From assembly GCA_950295325.1 (NCBI GenBank), contig OX485803.1:65549554-65613553 (forward strand): a DNA stretch of 64,000 nt, in the 5' to 3' direction. Shown here piece after piece: positions 38,688 through 51,785 of this stretch. This DNA comes from Polytrichum commune. Lineage: Eukaryota > Streptophyta > Polytrichopsida > Polytrichales > Polytrichaceae. A program made the position numbers and the translations under genes. A model generated the notes under the pieces. The model worked only from the letters and a program-made list of their open reading frames with translations, made no database searches and had not been told where the DNA came from. Within the stretch, counting starts at the first letter, position 1. Each line of letters begins with the position of its first letter.

Positions 38688-39016
38688 TTTGAGTGGTGTG
38701 TGGTTGAGTGTACATCTAAGAATGGACACCATAAAGATGTGTGTGTTTTCCAAAGAGATTGGATTACATACCCAACAGTTAACCACTCTAGGTTCAATAG
38801 TCAACATAATCGGGGGGATGTATATGATCACTTAAGAAGAAAGAGAATCTTCACTTCGATTATGAATATGATATTTGAATGAGCTTCAAAATTTATGAGG
38901 AAAATGGTTACGGCCTGGATATGAATTTGCTAAAAGTCTTGCATTAATCACGTGTTTAATATCCTAAGAGAAGTGGGTGCAGAGCTAAATGTGCCCGTTT
39001 TAGGCCCACTTACCTT
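38688..39016 (+). repeat. Dispersed repeat family B, copy 2
   Basis: It is homologous to 20624-20952 and 54164-54497. This copy reads tttgagtggtgtgtggttg, aatggacacc, ttaaccactctaggttcaa, gtcaacataat, gagcttcaaaatttatgagg, and ctaagagaagtgggtgc. Confidence 0.75.
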
Positions 39017-42000
39017 ATGTACTCTTGTGACTCTGTGTGCCATAAATACAGTTGTGGAGGATGTCATTTGAGAATGATGAAGAATGATCATGCTATGAGT
39101 GTATTTGTGAGTCTGATAACTGAAGTGAGGACAATGATTTGAAATGAACACTAAAGTCATGAACATCTTTCCAACTTTTCATGCGTGTGAAGCCACGCTG
39201 TTGACTGACGCCCCATATGGACGCAACCACTGAAATGTGAATTCCATGGGAATACAATATGCAATGTACAGTACTTCAAATATGTGCCCATGATTCTGCC
39301 ATGGGGTGATCAACTACCTTAACCATGCAAAAGTTTACATGTGTGCTATCCAACAATTTCGAGAGTTTTTATTGAGTACAGTAATCAGTACGCATGCCAC
39401 CACAACTTGAGGATCCACCACATCCCCTGAATACTTTTAAGTTACATTTTGCCAACTTGGCTGAAATGCATGCAAAACGATGCTCGAAACTCCACAAGTT
39501 GCTAGTGAAAATTCTTTAAGGTGGGTGGGTCAAGTTCTTTCACAAAGGTATGCACATTGATCATTTGCTGTGAAGTGAAGGCAGCCCTACGAAGCTAGAA
39601 AGTCTAAACTAAAAATAAAATTTTGAAGCAAACTTCACTAGATGTCTAATTAACTGCTCACCACAATATTCATCATTGACCCACATTAGTTGTCTTGCAA
39701 TCACTGGATGGTAATTAGAGAGTGTGTAAAATGATACTTGGTACTACATGACAAGTCATAAGAACCACTCTAATCAACACGCCACACCAATTTTATTGGC
39801 CTATAAAATCTAATTTTTGGCGTTGTTGATATTGATGTAGATATCACATTCACACGATTTGTGTTCTTAAGTATATCGGTGAACTTCATGTAAGTGTTTT
39901 TGAAATTTAGATTAAGTTGAATTCATCATAAATCAGGATTATACAATTTTGGTTGAAACTTGTTGGATGTTTTGAGCATATGGAGGCTTATATGCATAAT
40001 CAAGCTCAAATAAGGATTCGAAGAGATGAAGAACAACAAGTGACCTTAAATGGTTTCTAATATTTAAGTACATGTCAAGTGTGAAATGTGCGTGAACAAA
40101 AATGAAATATTTCGTATTGCTATTTTTTTCCCACCCACATTTCCTTCACAAGTCACCACGACTCCCCAATTCTTGATCTTTCAGTCTCCCTTTTGGTATT
40201 CATAGTCTCTCCACAAGATTGATGTTGTGTTCTCCAAATTTCATGCCAAGGTTCACAATTGATCACGCATCCAAGTGTAAAGCACTTCCAACAACTCTCT
40301 TGCACTTTTATTTGTTTATGCAAATGGCATTTCATTCATAACTTTAGTTTGCATCCATGCACAAACTGGTTATGTCCCATGATTAACAAAAGCAAATGAA
40401 TGTCTTGTTGCTAAGAGTAATTTGTCATCCACTCTCCTCTTGCCGGTTATGTAGTCCTTGACCCCACATGTGCTAGGTCATGCCATGGATGCGATCAATG
40501 TTGTGAACACCTAACTTAATTTAGCCAACTAACTGTAGAGTTTTCCACAATCTTGGGGTTTGCACACTTGCTCTACTAGCCCCACAATTAGGAAGGGCTC
40601 GCCTCATTTTAAGGTAGCTACACCTATTGGCTCGGCATCTAGAGTATTGTCCACGAAGTTTGTGGAATAAACACCCATCATAGAGTGGTTTGCTTTTGAT
40701 CCACATGTTGTGATGAGAGTGATTGGGCATACCTACCTCATAACTTGAATCGAAGGCCATGTAATACTGTAGGCAAGGCTTTGATGTAATCCCTAGGTTT
40801 TGGCATACATGTATATATGCAAATAACGAGTCCAAGTCGGGCTCCATACTACCTACCCAAGCATGTCATTTAACATCAGGTAGATAGAAGGGGAGGATCA
40901 AATATAATGGAAAGTATATCTATTAGATCATCTTTTTGGGATTTGTTGTGGGTTCATTGACACATATGATTATCATTAGAAATTGTGAATGGTCAATCTC
41001 AATTAAGGTGCATTAACCAAAATCTTGTGGGGAGACAACCATACCAAATATTTATTTATTTATTTATTTATTTACGGGAGTTAGACTTGATTCCATCATC
41101 AATTTACTTTACATCAAGAGAACTTGTACATTAAGGGATGAATCAATCAAGTGAGGTGATGGGTGAGACATCCATGTAGTAGTATATCAATTTTGATAGT
41201 TAGTGTGCATGGAAAATTAGTGTGGGTTAGTATAAACGACCATTTGCATGCCATCCAAGAATTGGTTGCTCAATATTGCATTACACATATTTTGACAATC
41301 ACAATGAAACTACCAAAATAGGTAGATATAAACATTGGCTCCTTTGGCTCCTAATGAAGCAAGTATGAATGAAGGGCCTTAGTCTTTGCCTTCAAGCTAT
41401 TGTATTTTTTAAGGGTGGGTTCTATGCATGGGTCCGTAAACAAAAGCCACCCTCAACATAGGGTGTTGATTAAAAAAAACTACATGCATTTATATGGTCC
41501 ACAATAAATTAATAAAATTCACAATGAAGATAGTTGACCAATAAGTCACCTTTTGTTGTGATACTAAAAAAATTATCATCTCACCCAAAGTGATCAAATG
41601 ATGTCCTAAAAGACTTTAGATTCTATTAGGACCTTTGGCAACATATGTTGATTCATTGTGATGACTTTGGCACCTTCTTGAGGGAGGGAGGAGGGCGAAC
41701 CAAATATCATCATATTATATGATATGTTATAGAATGGACTCAAGAGATAACTTCGAAAACATCGTTCAACAACCTCATCCTTGTCAAAACTTTGTGCTCA
41801 AGCTTCGATGGGTGTGACTTATTTCCTACATGGCTGGAAGCTAACATTGTTAAGATTATTATATGAACGCATTTCCCAAAATAAATAGAGTATATGCATT
41901 TTGTGTACTGAAAGTGTCGGCAAAGCAAACCATGCCAAAATAACATGTGGGCCTTGTTCCATTCGAGGACATCGCTTTGGGTAGCCCCATTAAAAAATAT

Positions 42001-42760
42001 AAGAAATTAAAACCAACAATTAGCTAATGAGAACAAGGGCTAGCGAGGGTTATGTAACCTAGGGATAAGGCTATGAGAATCGGTTTTAGGTTTTGTCGGG
42101 TCATGTGCATATTCTATGTACAATCATTAACATCAAAACTAGTAGATTTAAGAATGCATTGGACAATCAAAGTTGTGGCATGGCAATGTAAATTTACATG
42201 TGATGCATGTCTTTTAGTTTCCTTGGTTATTGCGATGCTTCTTGCATGCGTCTGTTTCTCATTGGGACAGACGATAATAATCCTGAACACTATATATATA
42301 TATGAGTGCAAGGGAAGACCCAAAAGATACATAAGATAGGAAGGAAGAAAGGATGGAAGGGAAATGGAACATGAAAACATTTTTTTACTTGTTTTTGTTC
42401 AACCATATGTACCAATAATCTTTCCGACGATATGGCACCTTTCTAGAAGTTTCTTTCTCTAAATATTTGTTGGAGATTAGATAGTAAGAGGGACGTCGGA
42501 AGCATAGATGAGGAGAGGTGAAATAAGTAGAGTTCTCCGCCCCATAAAATAGCGTTCAAAAAGTGAATGATATGAGACTATGGCCATAAAAATCTCCAAA
42601 AAAGAGTAATCTAATAAAGAACAAACAAGTGTGGTGGTGATGGGCTGCGTAAGCTGGAGTGACTCGTGAGCAAAGAGTGGCTTGGAAAGAGCCACACTCA
42701 ACCCTTTTGATTTTTTTTCTCCCAAAAGCTCCCAGACCCTCAGAAGGGTTTCTTCCCAGG
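39017..42760. other. Geneless AT-rich region
   Basis: No gene is supported. There is a (TTTA)n run at about 41053-41074, a short (TA)n at about 42291-42302, and purine-rich aggaagg tracts near 42340. A minus-strand frame at 40521-40847 (108 codons) has no recognisable family. Confidence 0.4.
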
Positions 42761-42769
42761 AATATTCTG

Positions 42770-44109
42770 TGGACAGAGTTCATCCAGAAAGAGGACGTCC
42801 ATCTACTTATTGGTCGCCCATCCACTGGCCTGTGCATCCCATGTGCATCCTACTCGATGGAATTTAGGGGATGATGTTTACCAGAATATCAACATCCAGG
42901 TGACTCGAATGGAGAGTTCACACCGGATGGCATTCGTTCAGGATCCTGAGGGATTCCCTCAGGAATATACCTACTTGGGAGAGTTTTCATCCAGAGGGGA
43001 TGACACACATTTAGTTCCTCCTAATTCTATCATACTGTTCATCCACCTCGGCGGCGTGGCCCACTGAGCTCCGGGCAGAGTTCATCCTGATAGGTGAAAT
43101 CCATCCAGAAGACGATATTCATCCAGCTCATGACGTCCACAATGCAGAGTGAGACCAGAGTTCACCGGATGGCATGCTCCCAAACTCTGTCGTCCAGATT
43201 GGACCAAATGATGTCAAGAGGGGGACCTCAGCGGACGATATTCATCCAGGACGTCCTCTTAGGATTCTGAGGGGCTGATCACACTGGTCAGTTTAGACAC
43301 CATTTGTCGGCATCTCTAGCTGTGAAAATTGGCGGGCCAATATTTAATTCTGAACATAATCCCTATCAACTTCACGGCTGGAAGCGGAAAAAATTTCGGT
43401 GTAATCAAAACATGAGAAGCTTCGCTTTGGACTGTGTCTACTTGGAGGATCATCCATGAAAAGAGAATAGTTTTCATTTCCATGAGCCTTTTGGTTTCTA
43501 GACTTTAAAATCAATTTCATTTCATTTCTCCACGATTATAGCATTATTCAGTTGAGTTTGTATGCTATGTGGGCTTGGGAATAAACCAAATTCTATTTAA
43601 AATTATACTTTGTATATTCTCACAACGAAGCACTATATTGACAAATTCATGCTAAAAAAACTCAGTTGAAGCAATGTACTGGTATTGTTAGAGTGGACCG
43701 GCTGATGACAGCTAAAGAATGTTGTGACCTGTCTTCTTTTTCATCCATTTTTCCAGCGTGGCCCACTGGTACATTCCAAGTAATGACATCCATCCACTAA
43801 AGACGATGTTCATCCACCTATTGAGGTCGGACATGCAGAAAGCGGTTTTTACTGGATGACAACCTTCCAGATTACTCCATCCAGGTTGGAGGACCTTATT
43901 GGACGACATCCATCCACATGGAACATTATTTCATCCATTTTGAGCAACATACATCCGTAGCCATCCAAGTGTCAATCCAAAGAGGATGGTATCAATTCCA
44001 TTTCTTCAAACTCTATTGTGTTATTCACCCGTTCCCATGGCAGAGTTCATCCAGAAAGATGATGTCTATCCATAGGAGACGAGATTGATGCAGTTTACAA
44101 CATCCAGGA

Positions 44110-44147
<38 letters not shown>

Positions 44148-44530
44148 ATGCTTCCAAAATATGTCATCCTAGTTGGAGGGAAAACACACTGATATCAGGG
44201 AGCTCCTAGGATGTTATTCATCCATAAATGGAAAGGAGTCCATCAAATGTGGATGATATTTATAAAATACCCATCCTCTGTCAAATTTGCATCCACTAAA
44301 TTGGCGTGACCCACCAGCACTTGAACTTGGTCATTTCACAATATGCATTTCATCCAAAGGAGACCATATTCATCTACTTTAGGACGTTCAAGTCACGGAT
44401 GACATGCTTCCAATTATGTCGTCCTGGTTGGAGGAAATGCATCCAGAATTCGGGGAGCTCATGGGAGGCGCCTTTCCCATCTAGAGAGGATGATATGCAT
44501 CCTATCGCATCCAGGCTCTGTCGTCGTTCT
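42770..44530 (+). repeat. Degenerate CATCCA-rich long tandem array upstream of the adenylate kinase gene
   Basis: The words ttcatccag, catccatcc and gacgatattcatcc recur dozens of times. Longer landmarks repeat in the same order: a ggcgtggcccac phrase (near 43055, 43755, 44305 and, altered, 44535), and a ggatgacatgcttcca phrase followed by tgtcgtccagattggagg (near 43170, 43855, 44143, 44400). This is an old array of units a few hundred bases long with changed spacing. It contains a (GA)n run at 44113-44142. Confidence 0.65.
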
Positions 44531-45052
44531 CATCGGGTGGCCCCACCGACTGCGTGAGGCGCTTGCACGCCGCTCCTCCTCGCTGGCTATGGCCAGGGCA
44601 GGCCAGGCCAGGCCCGCCATGCCCTAAGACCTCGACGTTCTGTTGTGTCGCTTTCCGCTTGCTCGCTTGCTCGCGCCCTGTCCCCGTCTTTCCGCACGCA
44701 GGAACGCGGCCTAATTGGCGCGCCTCCTCCTCCACCGTTCCCTGCCGACCGTTTCCGCGCCTCCTTTGACTCACTTTTGCCTCCACGTAACTCTGCTCTT
44801 TTTCCTCCCTTCCAACCTTCCCTTCCCTTCCCAAGTTCGCTCCTCTCCAAACCTCGGATTCACACACGCTCGCCTCTCGAGACAGGAGGTAGGACTCAGG
44901 AGGCGTACCCTACCATCGCAGAGCAAGAGATCACAGGACACGCACAGGGACACACGTTGTGTTGTGTTGCGAGGGTTTTTGGTGGACAGGAGTGAATTTT
45001 TTTGTAAGAGTTTTTCGCAAGCGTTTTGGAGGCTTTGATCGAACTAAGGAGG
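44531..45052 (+). promoter_or_regulatory. GC-rich promoter and leader of the adenylate kinase gene
   Basis: The composition changes abruptly from AT-rich to GC-rich at about 44530. A pyrimidine patch (tcctcccttcc and cttcccttcccttccc, about 44812-44833) resembles plant Y-patch core promoters. No TATA box is evident. In-frame TAA at 45005-45007 closes the upstream frame. Confidence 0.45.
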
Positions 45053-48000
45053 ATGGCGGCGGCGAGCCGCCTGTGGAGCCCGGCTGCGAAGCTGAGGACG
45101 ATGTTATCAAGGAGGAGCGGCACGCAGCAGCAGAAGTGGTGGGCGCGCGACATGGGTTACGCGGCGCAGGCCACCGTGGAGGTGGAAGGATGGAGGCGTG
45201 GGAGTCGCGCGGCGGAGGAAGTGCACTCGCAGGAGCAGGATCGAGGTGTGCAGTGGGTGTTTCTCGGCTGTCCGGGTGTGGGAAAGGGCACATACGCTAG
45301 TCGTCTGGCCAAGTTGATGCAGGTGCCTCATATTGCTATGGGCGATCTGGTCCGCCAGGAGCTTTTGCAGAAGACGCCCATGGCCCAGCAGGTACAACCT
45401 CAATAGCATGTCCCTCTCTCTTCTTTTGTCCTTGATCCTCTGCCGAGATTTTGCAACTTGGATTGGGCATGGTGGGATGTAGTCGTCCACTAATCCTTCA
45501 AACATGCACTTCTTTAATCCCTATAATTTTTTTTCTGGTATCTCCACAGGTGGGTAGATCTGTAGCTATTGCAGAAGACGCCCATAGCCCAGTTGGCCTA
45601 TCCTCAATTGTCATACGATATCCCTCTCTTCTCTTGCCCGTGCTCCTCTGCCGGATTTCTGGTGACATCAGATTGGACATGTGGTTATCTAGTGAATCCT
45701 TTAAGCATGTTCTGCACTGCAGGAATGTCCTTCGGGTTTTTCTGGTGTCTCAATATGGCAGTAGGCATAGAGAAGACGCCCATGGTACAGCAGGTCTTAC
45801 ATCAATAGCCAACGGATCCCTCTTTTTTTCCCTGCCCCTGCTCCTCTGCTGAGTGTGCCTTTCAAATTGGACTGTTTCTGGTGCTGGTGACATAAGAGTG
45901 GGCATGTGGTCGTCTAGTGAATTATTGAACTTTTATTGCACTTCTGTAATTCCCACTGCTGTTTTCCTGGCATCTCAACATGGATGTGGTCCCCCAGGAC
46001 CTTTGGTAGAAGGTGCCCATGGTCCAGCAGGTGTAAACTCACCAGACAATGGATCCCTCTCTCTTCTCTTGTCCTTGCTCCTTTGCGGAGTTTTTTGCAA
46101 TTTAGATTGGGTATGGTGGTGATGATATTAGAATGGGGTTTTATTCATGCGGTGATTGGTTAAAACACGTTATGTAATCCTGTAATTCCCTCTGCTTTTT
46201 CATTGTATCTCAACATGGCAGTAGGTATAGAGCATATCTGGTCCGCCATTAGGTGTTGCAGAAGATGCGTATGGCTTAGCATATCTACACTCAATAGGCA
46301 ATAAATCCTTCTCTTTATCTTTTTATCAATTTGGATTGGTTGTGGTGGTGGTGACACTAGAAGTAGGGATGTGGTCATCTAGTGAATCCTTCAAATCTGC
46401 ACTAATGTAACACTCTTTAGGTCGTTTCTAGTGTCTCCACTTGGCAGTAGGCATGTAGAGCAGACCTGGTCCGCCAGTAGTTTTGCAGAAGATGCCCATG
46501 GTGAATGGACCCTCATCTTTTCTTGCCATGTTCTGTTTCTCCAATTTGGATTGGGTGTGGTGGCGGTGACCAGAATGAGGATGTGTTCATCAAGTGAATC
46601 CCTCCAACATCTTGTGCACTTCTGTAATCCCCTGTAGGGTTGTTTCTTACCTCTCAAAATGGTAGTAGGTATGGAGCCTTCTGTCTGGAATACCAATGTG
46701 CAGCTATGCAATCATATTCTTATTCGTTTCTCTCTAACATGCATTTTTGGACGATAACAAGTTATTGAATACTAGATAAATATAACGGGAGAAGGTGCTA
46801 TGTCAGAGTTCAGCCATCTTGTCTTGTGAGGCGGAACTCTGGTTCTGATAGCTTTGAGAACTTCCATCCATGCTTACTTCGCTGAGCTACGTACAAAATA
46901 TTTTTCCAATGTTTTCTGGCAATAGAGAGGTCGCGAGAAGTTGCAAACGGGCATAGCATGTTGGAAGTCTAGCTGGTATGTGGAGACTCTGTGAGTTACA
47001 GGCATGGTCGAGTGTTGAGGGATGCCTGCTTTGCACTGCATGCAGACTGCAAGTGCAGAGTTGATTGGTAATCCGGACTGTTTTTTTTATATCTGATCTG
47101 CAATTTCAATCTTCCCATAAGAAAGGTAATTATCAAGATTCACATTGGACAGCCACTTAGGTTCTGAGGGATTGTGGAGGGCTCATTGTCAGCTACTGTT
47201 TCACTTTAGGTGTGTGTTGTTCTGTCTTTCCTTTTGCATGGGTTTTGAATATCTAATTTTGTACAAGAGCGCACATATATCTTTCTAGGATCCACCAGAA
47301 TTAGGTAATGGCAAGTGTGGATTGTTATTGCTCTATGTACATGGTGAGGCATGGAAGGGTCTGCTTTTAGCTATGTTCAGACTGTTCAGTTCATTTATTG
47401 TGTACAGTCACACCGTTGCACTTCAGGCATGTGATGATGAGTAGGGGATTGATTAGTTTCTTTGGTGTACAGTTGCAGAAAATTATGGGTTCTGGACAGC
47501 TTCTGCCTGATGAAATCATTTTCCGGCTGTTGTCAAAGCGCCTTGAGACTGGAGTCTCGGAAGGAGAAACAGGCTTCATATTGGATGGCTTCCCACGGAC
47601 TGTACACCAAGCAGTGAGTACCATCCTCTCTCACTGGCATGTCATATTCCTGCCTAGTTGAGTCTGTCCTATGGAGGTCACAAACCTCAACATGGGGTTT
47701 GTGGGCATGGTTCCACTGTGTCTAGAAATCTTCTTTGAAGATAGCAATTAAGCCCAAGCATTTTCTGTTTACTTGCATTCAATAGAGGCAGAATGTCTGT
47801 ACATCCTTCTGGAAGAGAAATGGTTTTGTTGTACCCTGACTGGGACAACTGAAGCATTGCTGATTGCTAGTTCCAAGTAGTAGGACCTGGTTGTATGGTC
47901 CAGGAGTAGCTGTGGGTTGCTCTGATGTTTTAATTTCTCCATTGCGTTTGGAAATCTGTTCAGGGGGGAGTGTTCATTTGGTGATTTCTTGTTGACATCT

Positions 48001-48660
48001 TCTTTGTTTTATGTAGGAAATTATGGAAGAAGTTGCAGAAATCGACTTGGTGGTGAATCTGAAACTACGTGAAGATGTTTTGGTTACCAAATGCCTTGGC
48101 AGGCGAATTTGTAGTCAGTGTGGGGGCAACTTCAATGTTGCAAACATAGATTTTGAGGGTTCTGGGAATGTACCTCGCATCTTTATGCCTCCCCTCCTGC
48201 CCCCTCCATCATGTGCCACCAAGATGACAGTTCGTGCTGATGACACAGAGGAAGTAGTCAAAGCCAGGCTTCGAGTTTATTATGAAGAGGTGGGTATTGT
48301 GACATTCACCCTCTATTTCTTTTAGCAAATTTTTACTGTCAACTCTGATCAGCTTATCATAGATTTGAGCAGCTTATATTAATCTAAGCTTGGGTTACAT
48401 TACATGAATGCTTCTGATAGTTTCTGGGAGTAGGTAGGCAAAATTTGATGGTAATTCTAGCCTGACTTCCAGATGCTAACTGGTACTTGTGTTCATGATT
48501 GCAGAGTAAACCGGTTGAAGACTTCTATCGGTGTCGTGGATTGTTGATGGACTTTGATGTCGCAGGAGGTATTCCTGAGACATGGCCCAGGCTATTGTCT
48601 GCATTGAATTTGGAGGAGAAACAATCTACATCTCATGATAGCCGAAAAATGGCAGCATGA
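45053..48660 (+). CDS. AMK1: Adenylate kinase, organellar (AMK1-like), four exons
   Basis: The spliced CDS is 45053-45391, 47479-47613, 48017-48289 and 48505-48660. It gives 300 codons plus TGA. It catalyses ATP + AMP = 2 ADP. The first about 60 residues are rich in Arg, Ser and Ala with few acids at the start ([20 protein letters not shown]), a probable organelle-targeting peptide. The P-loop GCPGVGKGT is at 72-80, with the AMP-site HIAMGDLVR after it, FILDGFPRT in exon 2, [11 protein letters not shown] opening the LID (Cys 190, 193 and 224 are possible zinc ligands; the fourth Cys is absent), and [13 protein letters not shown]. The family (Arabidopsis At2g37250 type) is about 284 residues. 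The start is the first ATG after an in-frame stop. Intron 1 (2087 bases) is unusual: it contains diverged copies of the exon-1 end. Confidence 0.93.
45344..46690 (+). repeat. Tandem array made from the exon-1 end and following intron of the adenylate kinase gene
   Basis: The coding motif gcagaagacgcccatggcc at the end of exon 1 (from 45367) recurs diverged at 45571, 45769, 46006, 46258 and 46485, giving steps of about 200-250 bases. Two units also keep the preceding exon words ctggtccgcca. Each unit carries matching intron words: ggatccctctctctt, tgctcctctgc, ggattgggtgtggtgg, and ctagtgaatccttcaa. It then has a pyrimidine tract and AG before the exon-like part, so every unit resembles a small pseudo-exon with splice-like borders. 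Confidence 0.85.
46691..47478 (+). other. Remainder of adenylate kinase intron 1
   Basis: Ordinary intron sequence after the array, ending in the acceptor agttgcag before exon 2. Confidence 0.6.
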
Positions 48661-50720
48661 CCATACACTTGTAGCAAATAACTGGCATCTCTTTGAGAAC
48701 TGCCATATCGGGTCTGAACCATATTTTTTTCAGTTGAGAGCACCACATCTAGGTAACCCTAGAGTGAAGATTTTTGTAGTATGTAGCAGGATACATCCCT
48801 TAGCATGAGGAAAGAATGAGATGCTGAGCATCTCAATTGGGAATATCTGATCCATTCCCTTCGTTCAAAATTCATTACTGTTGTGTGTTGGAATTTATTT
48901 TTTCTGTGCGGGACATCAGCCCGCCACAGCTGAGCTAAAAACCTTTGTACATAACAACTTTGACATTCGTTCATGAAAATACCCTTGCAACTCTCAATAC
49001 TTTTGTTGGGAATATGTATTGACTACCAAATCGTCTTAGATTGAAAAGTGTACTGTAATTTAGAAGCGGGCAATGCTCATTTCCTTCTAGACTCATCTGT
49101 GATTACACCACATAGTAATCTCTTTTCTGATGGACCCTGGGTTGTTGGGTATCTTCAGCGACTGGAAGCATCCCATTCTTATTCTCCATACTAGACTATT
49201 GGCAGTGTGTGGAATTCTGCTAAAGAATGGAAAAGTCCCTATAACTTTAAAAATTTGAGGACTAAGAAGCCAGAGTTATGTTACACCCAACTACAGAGGA
49301 CTATGACAATACACTTAGGAAATCATTGATTCACATCTCTAAAAGTGACTCGTTGATTAGATATTTCTGCTATGAGGTTATATGTAACAAAAGCAGTTTG
49401 TTAAAGGTGGCTTTTCCACCTTCTCTTGTAGATGTCATAGCATATCTCCTAATCCATCTGGTGGATGAGGTTGATACCAAAGTTGGACCAAGTGTATGCT
49501 TAGTTGGATGTATGGTAACAACAATCAATATCAACAATGGTATCATAGAACCTACCCATGGGTATCAACAAAATTTAATACCAGTCAAAATTTGAAATAT
49601 ATGGTGGATGTGTCAAGTTGAGAGAATTATTTTGTGCCCGAGCTATTATTATGGTCAATAGCATTCTAAACCATATTATTGATGCTAGGATGATCAAGGG
49701 TATTGCATGGTTTTACAAGAATGCTATCAAGAGTAAAAGACCATCCAATACCCTTATCCTATTGATATCACAAAATATGACATCCTTATTTTAAGGTCAA
49801 ATGATATCAAAAAAGATGGTGAGACATGTGGGCTAGGGGGCGAGCGCTTGTGCTACCCTATGGAGTGATAAGGTAGGTGCACCTATTTTGGTTTGTGACT
49901 TATTATGGACACTTCAAATTACAAATGTAGTGGACATTGAACACAAAGTATATGTTAAATGTTACAGTGTTGGCATGCCATGAATTCTGTGCACAAATAG
50001 CTCATCCACCATGTAGCACACCACGACATAGGTAAGGCCACAGAATTTTAATTTACTAGAAATTGTATGTAAGGCATTGCAAGCAAGCAAGCATAGGATG
50101 TAATTTGCAGTCCCACATTCTCACAATCATGAGGTGCTAGTCAAGATAATATAATAATTAGATTATTCAAGAAGCACATCATCCCATGCAAAAGGCAGGG
50201 CATGATCAACATAGGTAGCACACATGGATGCCCCTATGTGATCGCAATGGGTCATGAACTTCTCATTATGAAATTCTATGAATTCTACGTTTAAAATGTA
50301 TTACTAAAAAACATGAGATGTTATTTAAACATTTTTAATTGCATGGCTCCCAAATCTACTTTGAATTCCTAATCCAATGAGATAATCGGCATATCAATTG
50401 GATCACACTAAGGACCCAAACTCATGAAAGTGTTGACAATAGGTGCGGTTACCTTTATTTGAAAGTGTTATATGTAAGAAACTATGCCCATTCATAGGCA
50501 TTCATAGCCTTTTTGTAATATGTATGTGGTGGAAGAGGCGTTAGATTCTTGTACATAATATTGATGTATGGACCCCTCACATGCAACATTGGATATGGGA
50601 GTCTGTTGAGGACAATACAATGTGCAACTGTGTAATGGAGGGAGCCATACATATACAAATGCTACCAACAGAGGAGTATGTGTAGTTAAAGCACCTACAC
50701 CTGATCATGACCCCATCGGG
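48661..50720. other. Adenylate kinase 3' region and geneless spacer
   Basis: The first few hundred bases are probably 3' UTR. After that I see no supported gene; a 105-codon frame at 49278-49595 has no recognisable family. Confidence 0.4.
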
Positions 50721-51062
50721 AACCTATAAGATGTCAAAATGTCGATTAGGTTGGGACTAAATTTCAATCCAGTCGGCATCAATAGTGTCATGACACATGT
50801 CCCTAGTTTTGACGCTAAAGTGAGGAGGAATGAGCGGTTAACATGCGCAGTTATGGCAGACTTTAGACATGGGTAATATGTTCGGACCAACATTTGCCTT
50901 CAAAATTCACAGTTTTTTCAATTTAAGGAATTAAATTACCATCAAAATTGCAATCCTCTTGATTTCTATCTTCCTACACGGGGTAAATTTGCACTACCTT
51001 ATACTTCTCCATATTTGGCACATAATCTCTGAAGTGATCAATTATGGGCACCTCTATTGTAC
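50721..51062 (+). repeat. Dispersed repeat family A, copy 2
   Basis: Same orientation and order of landmarks as 18672-19006, including caatcctcttgatttctatc and ttatgggcacctctat near its end. Confidence 0.75.
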
Positions 51063-51480
51063 TAGCTATTCATGATTTTGTCTTGAATTACATTGCAACC
51101 ATGGCAAATATACACAAGTTGGTTGATGTTTATTATTTCATTTGCAATTTAGGGTGTTGTTTTAATGTGCAGTGTGGAAGTGTAGGTAATCCGGAGTTTG
51201 TCAGCAAAACAAGGAATATTTAGCATAGATGGAGGTGAGGTAATATTTAGCATCATGGTAGCAAGGAATGGATTTGGGCGAACCAACCCATACACTCGTT
51301 CCTTGTTGGATGCTTAAACCCTTGCCTCCAAGGAACCAGTGTACGGGTTGGTTTGCCCTAGCCACAAGGAATGGGCAAGGGAACATGGTTGTTGAGGATG
51401 TCAAACCATTTACTGATTGGTCCAGGATCAAGGTAACCAACAGTCGACGGCAGTATGGAGTGGTTGACCAATGAACGGGA

Positions 51481-51785
51481 AGAACCGGTTTGAGGAATAA
51501 CCAGTTGAAGTTCAAGGCTTCATGAAAATTACCCATCATTCTAGAGGAATCTATACAACATACTTCTAATTAATGAAGAAAACCCGAAGAATCACAACAT
51601 GTAACTGGTTGGACTTGGAAACACTAGGATTTTGACCATGAAAATTACCCATCATTCTAGAGGAATTTATACAACATACTTCTAATTAATGAAGAAAACC
51701 CGAAGAATCACAACATGTAACTGGTTGGACTTGGAAACACTAGGATTTTGACCGACTATGTCTAAAATCTCCCTCGACACTGGTG
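51481..51785 (+). repeat. Dispersed repeat family D, copy 2, with an internal 116-bp duplication
   Basis: Homologous to 27905-28097. Within it, 51521-51636 and 51637-51752 are two head-to-tail 116-bp units differing at essentially one base (aatctatac versus aatttatac). The single-copy version at 27.9 kb shows which state is ancestral. Confidence 0.85.

Noticed and set aside
40521..40847. Minus-strand 108-codon ORF
   Set aside because: No recognisable domain and no supporting splice or promoter context.
44502..44867. Several 60-130-codon ORFs on both strands around the adenylate kinase promoter
   Set aside because: They are products of GC-rich sequence and low stop frequency; they overlap each other and the real exon 1.
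45451..46637. Plus-strand ORFs in adenylate kinase intron 1 (for example 45451-45852)
   Set aside because: They arise from the exon-derived tandem units read in other frames; no independent gene is supported.
49278..49595. Plus-strand 105-codon ORF
   Set aside because: No recognisable family; composition is like the surrounding AT-rich DNA.
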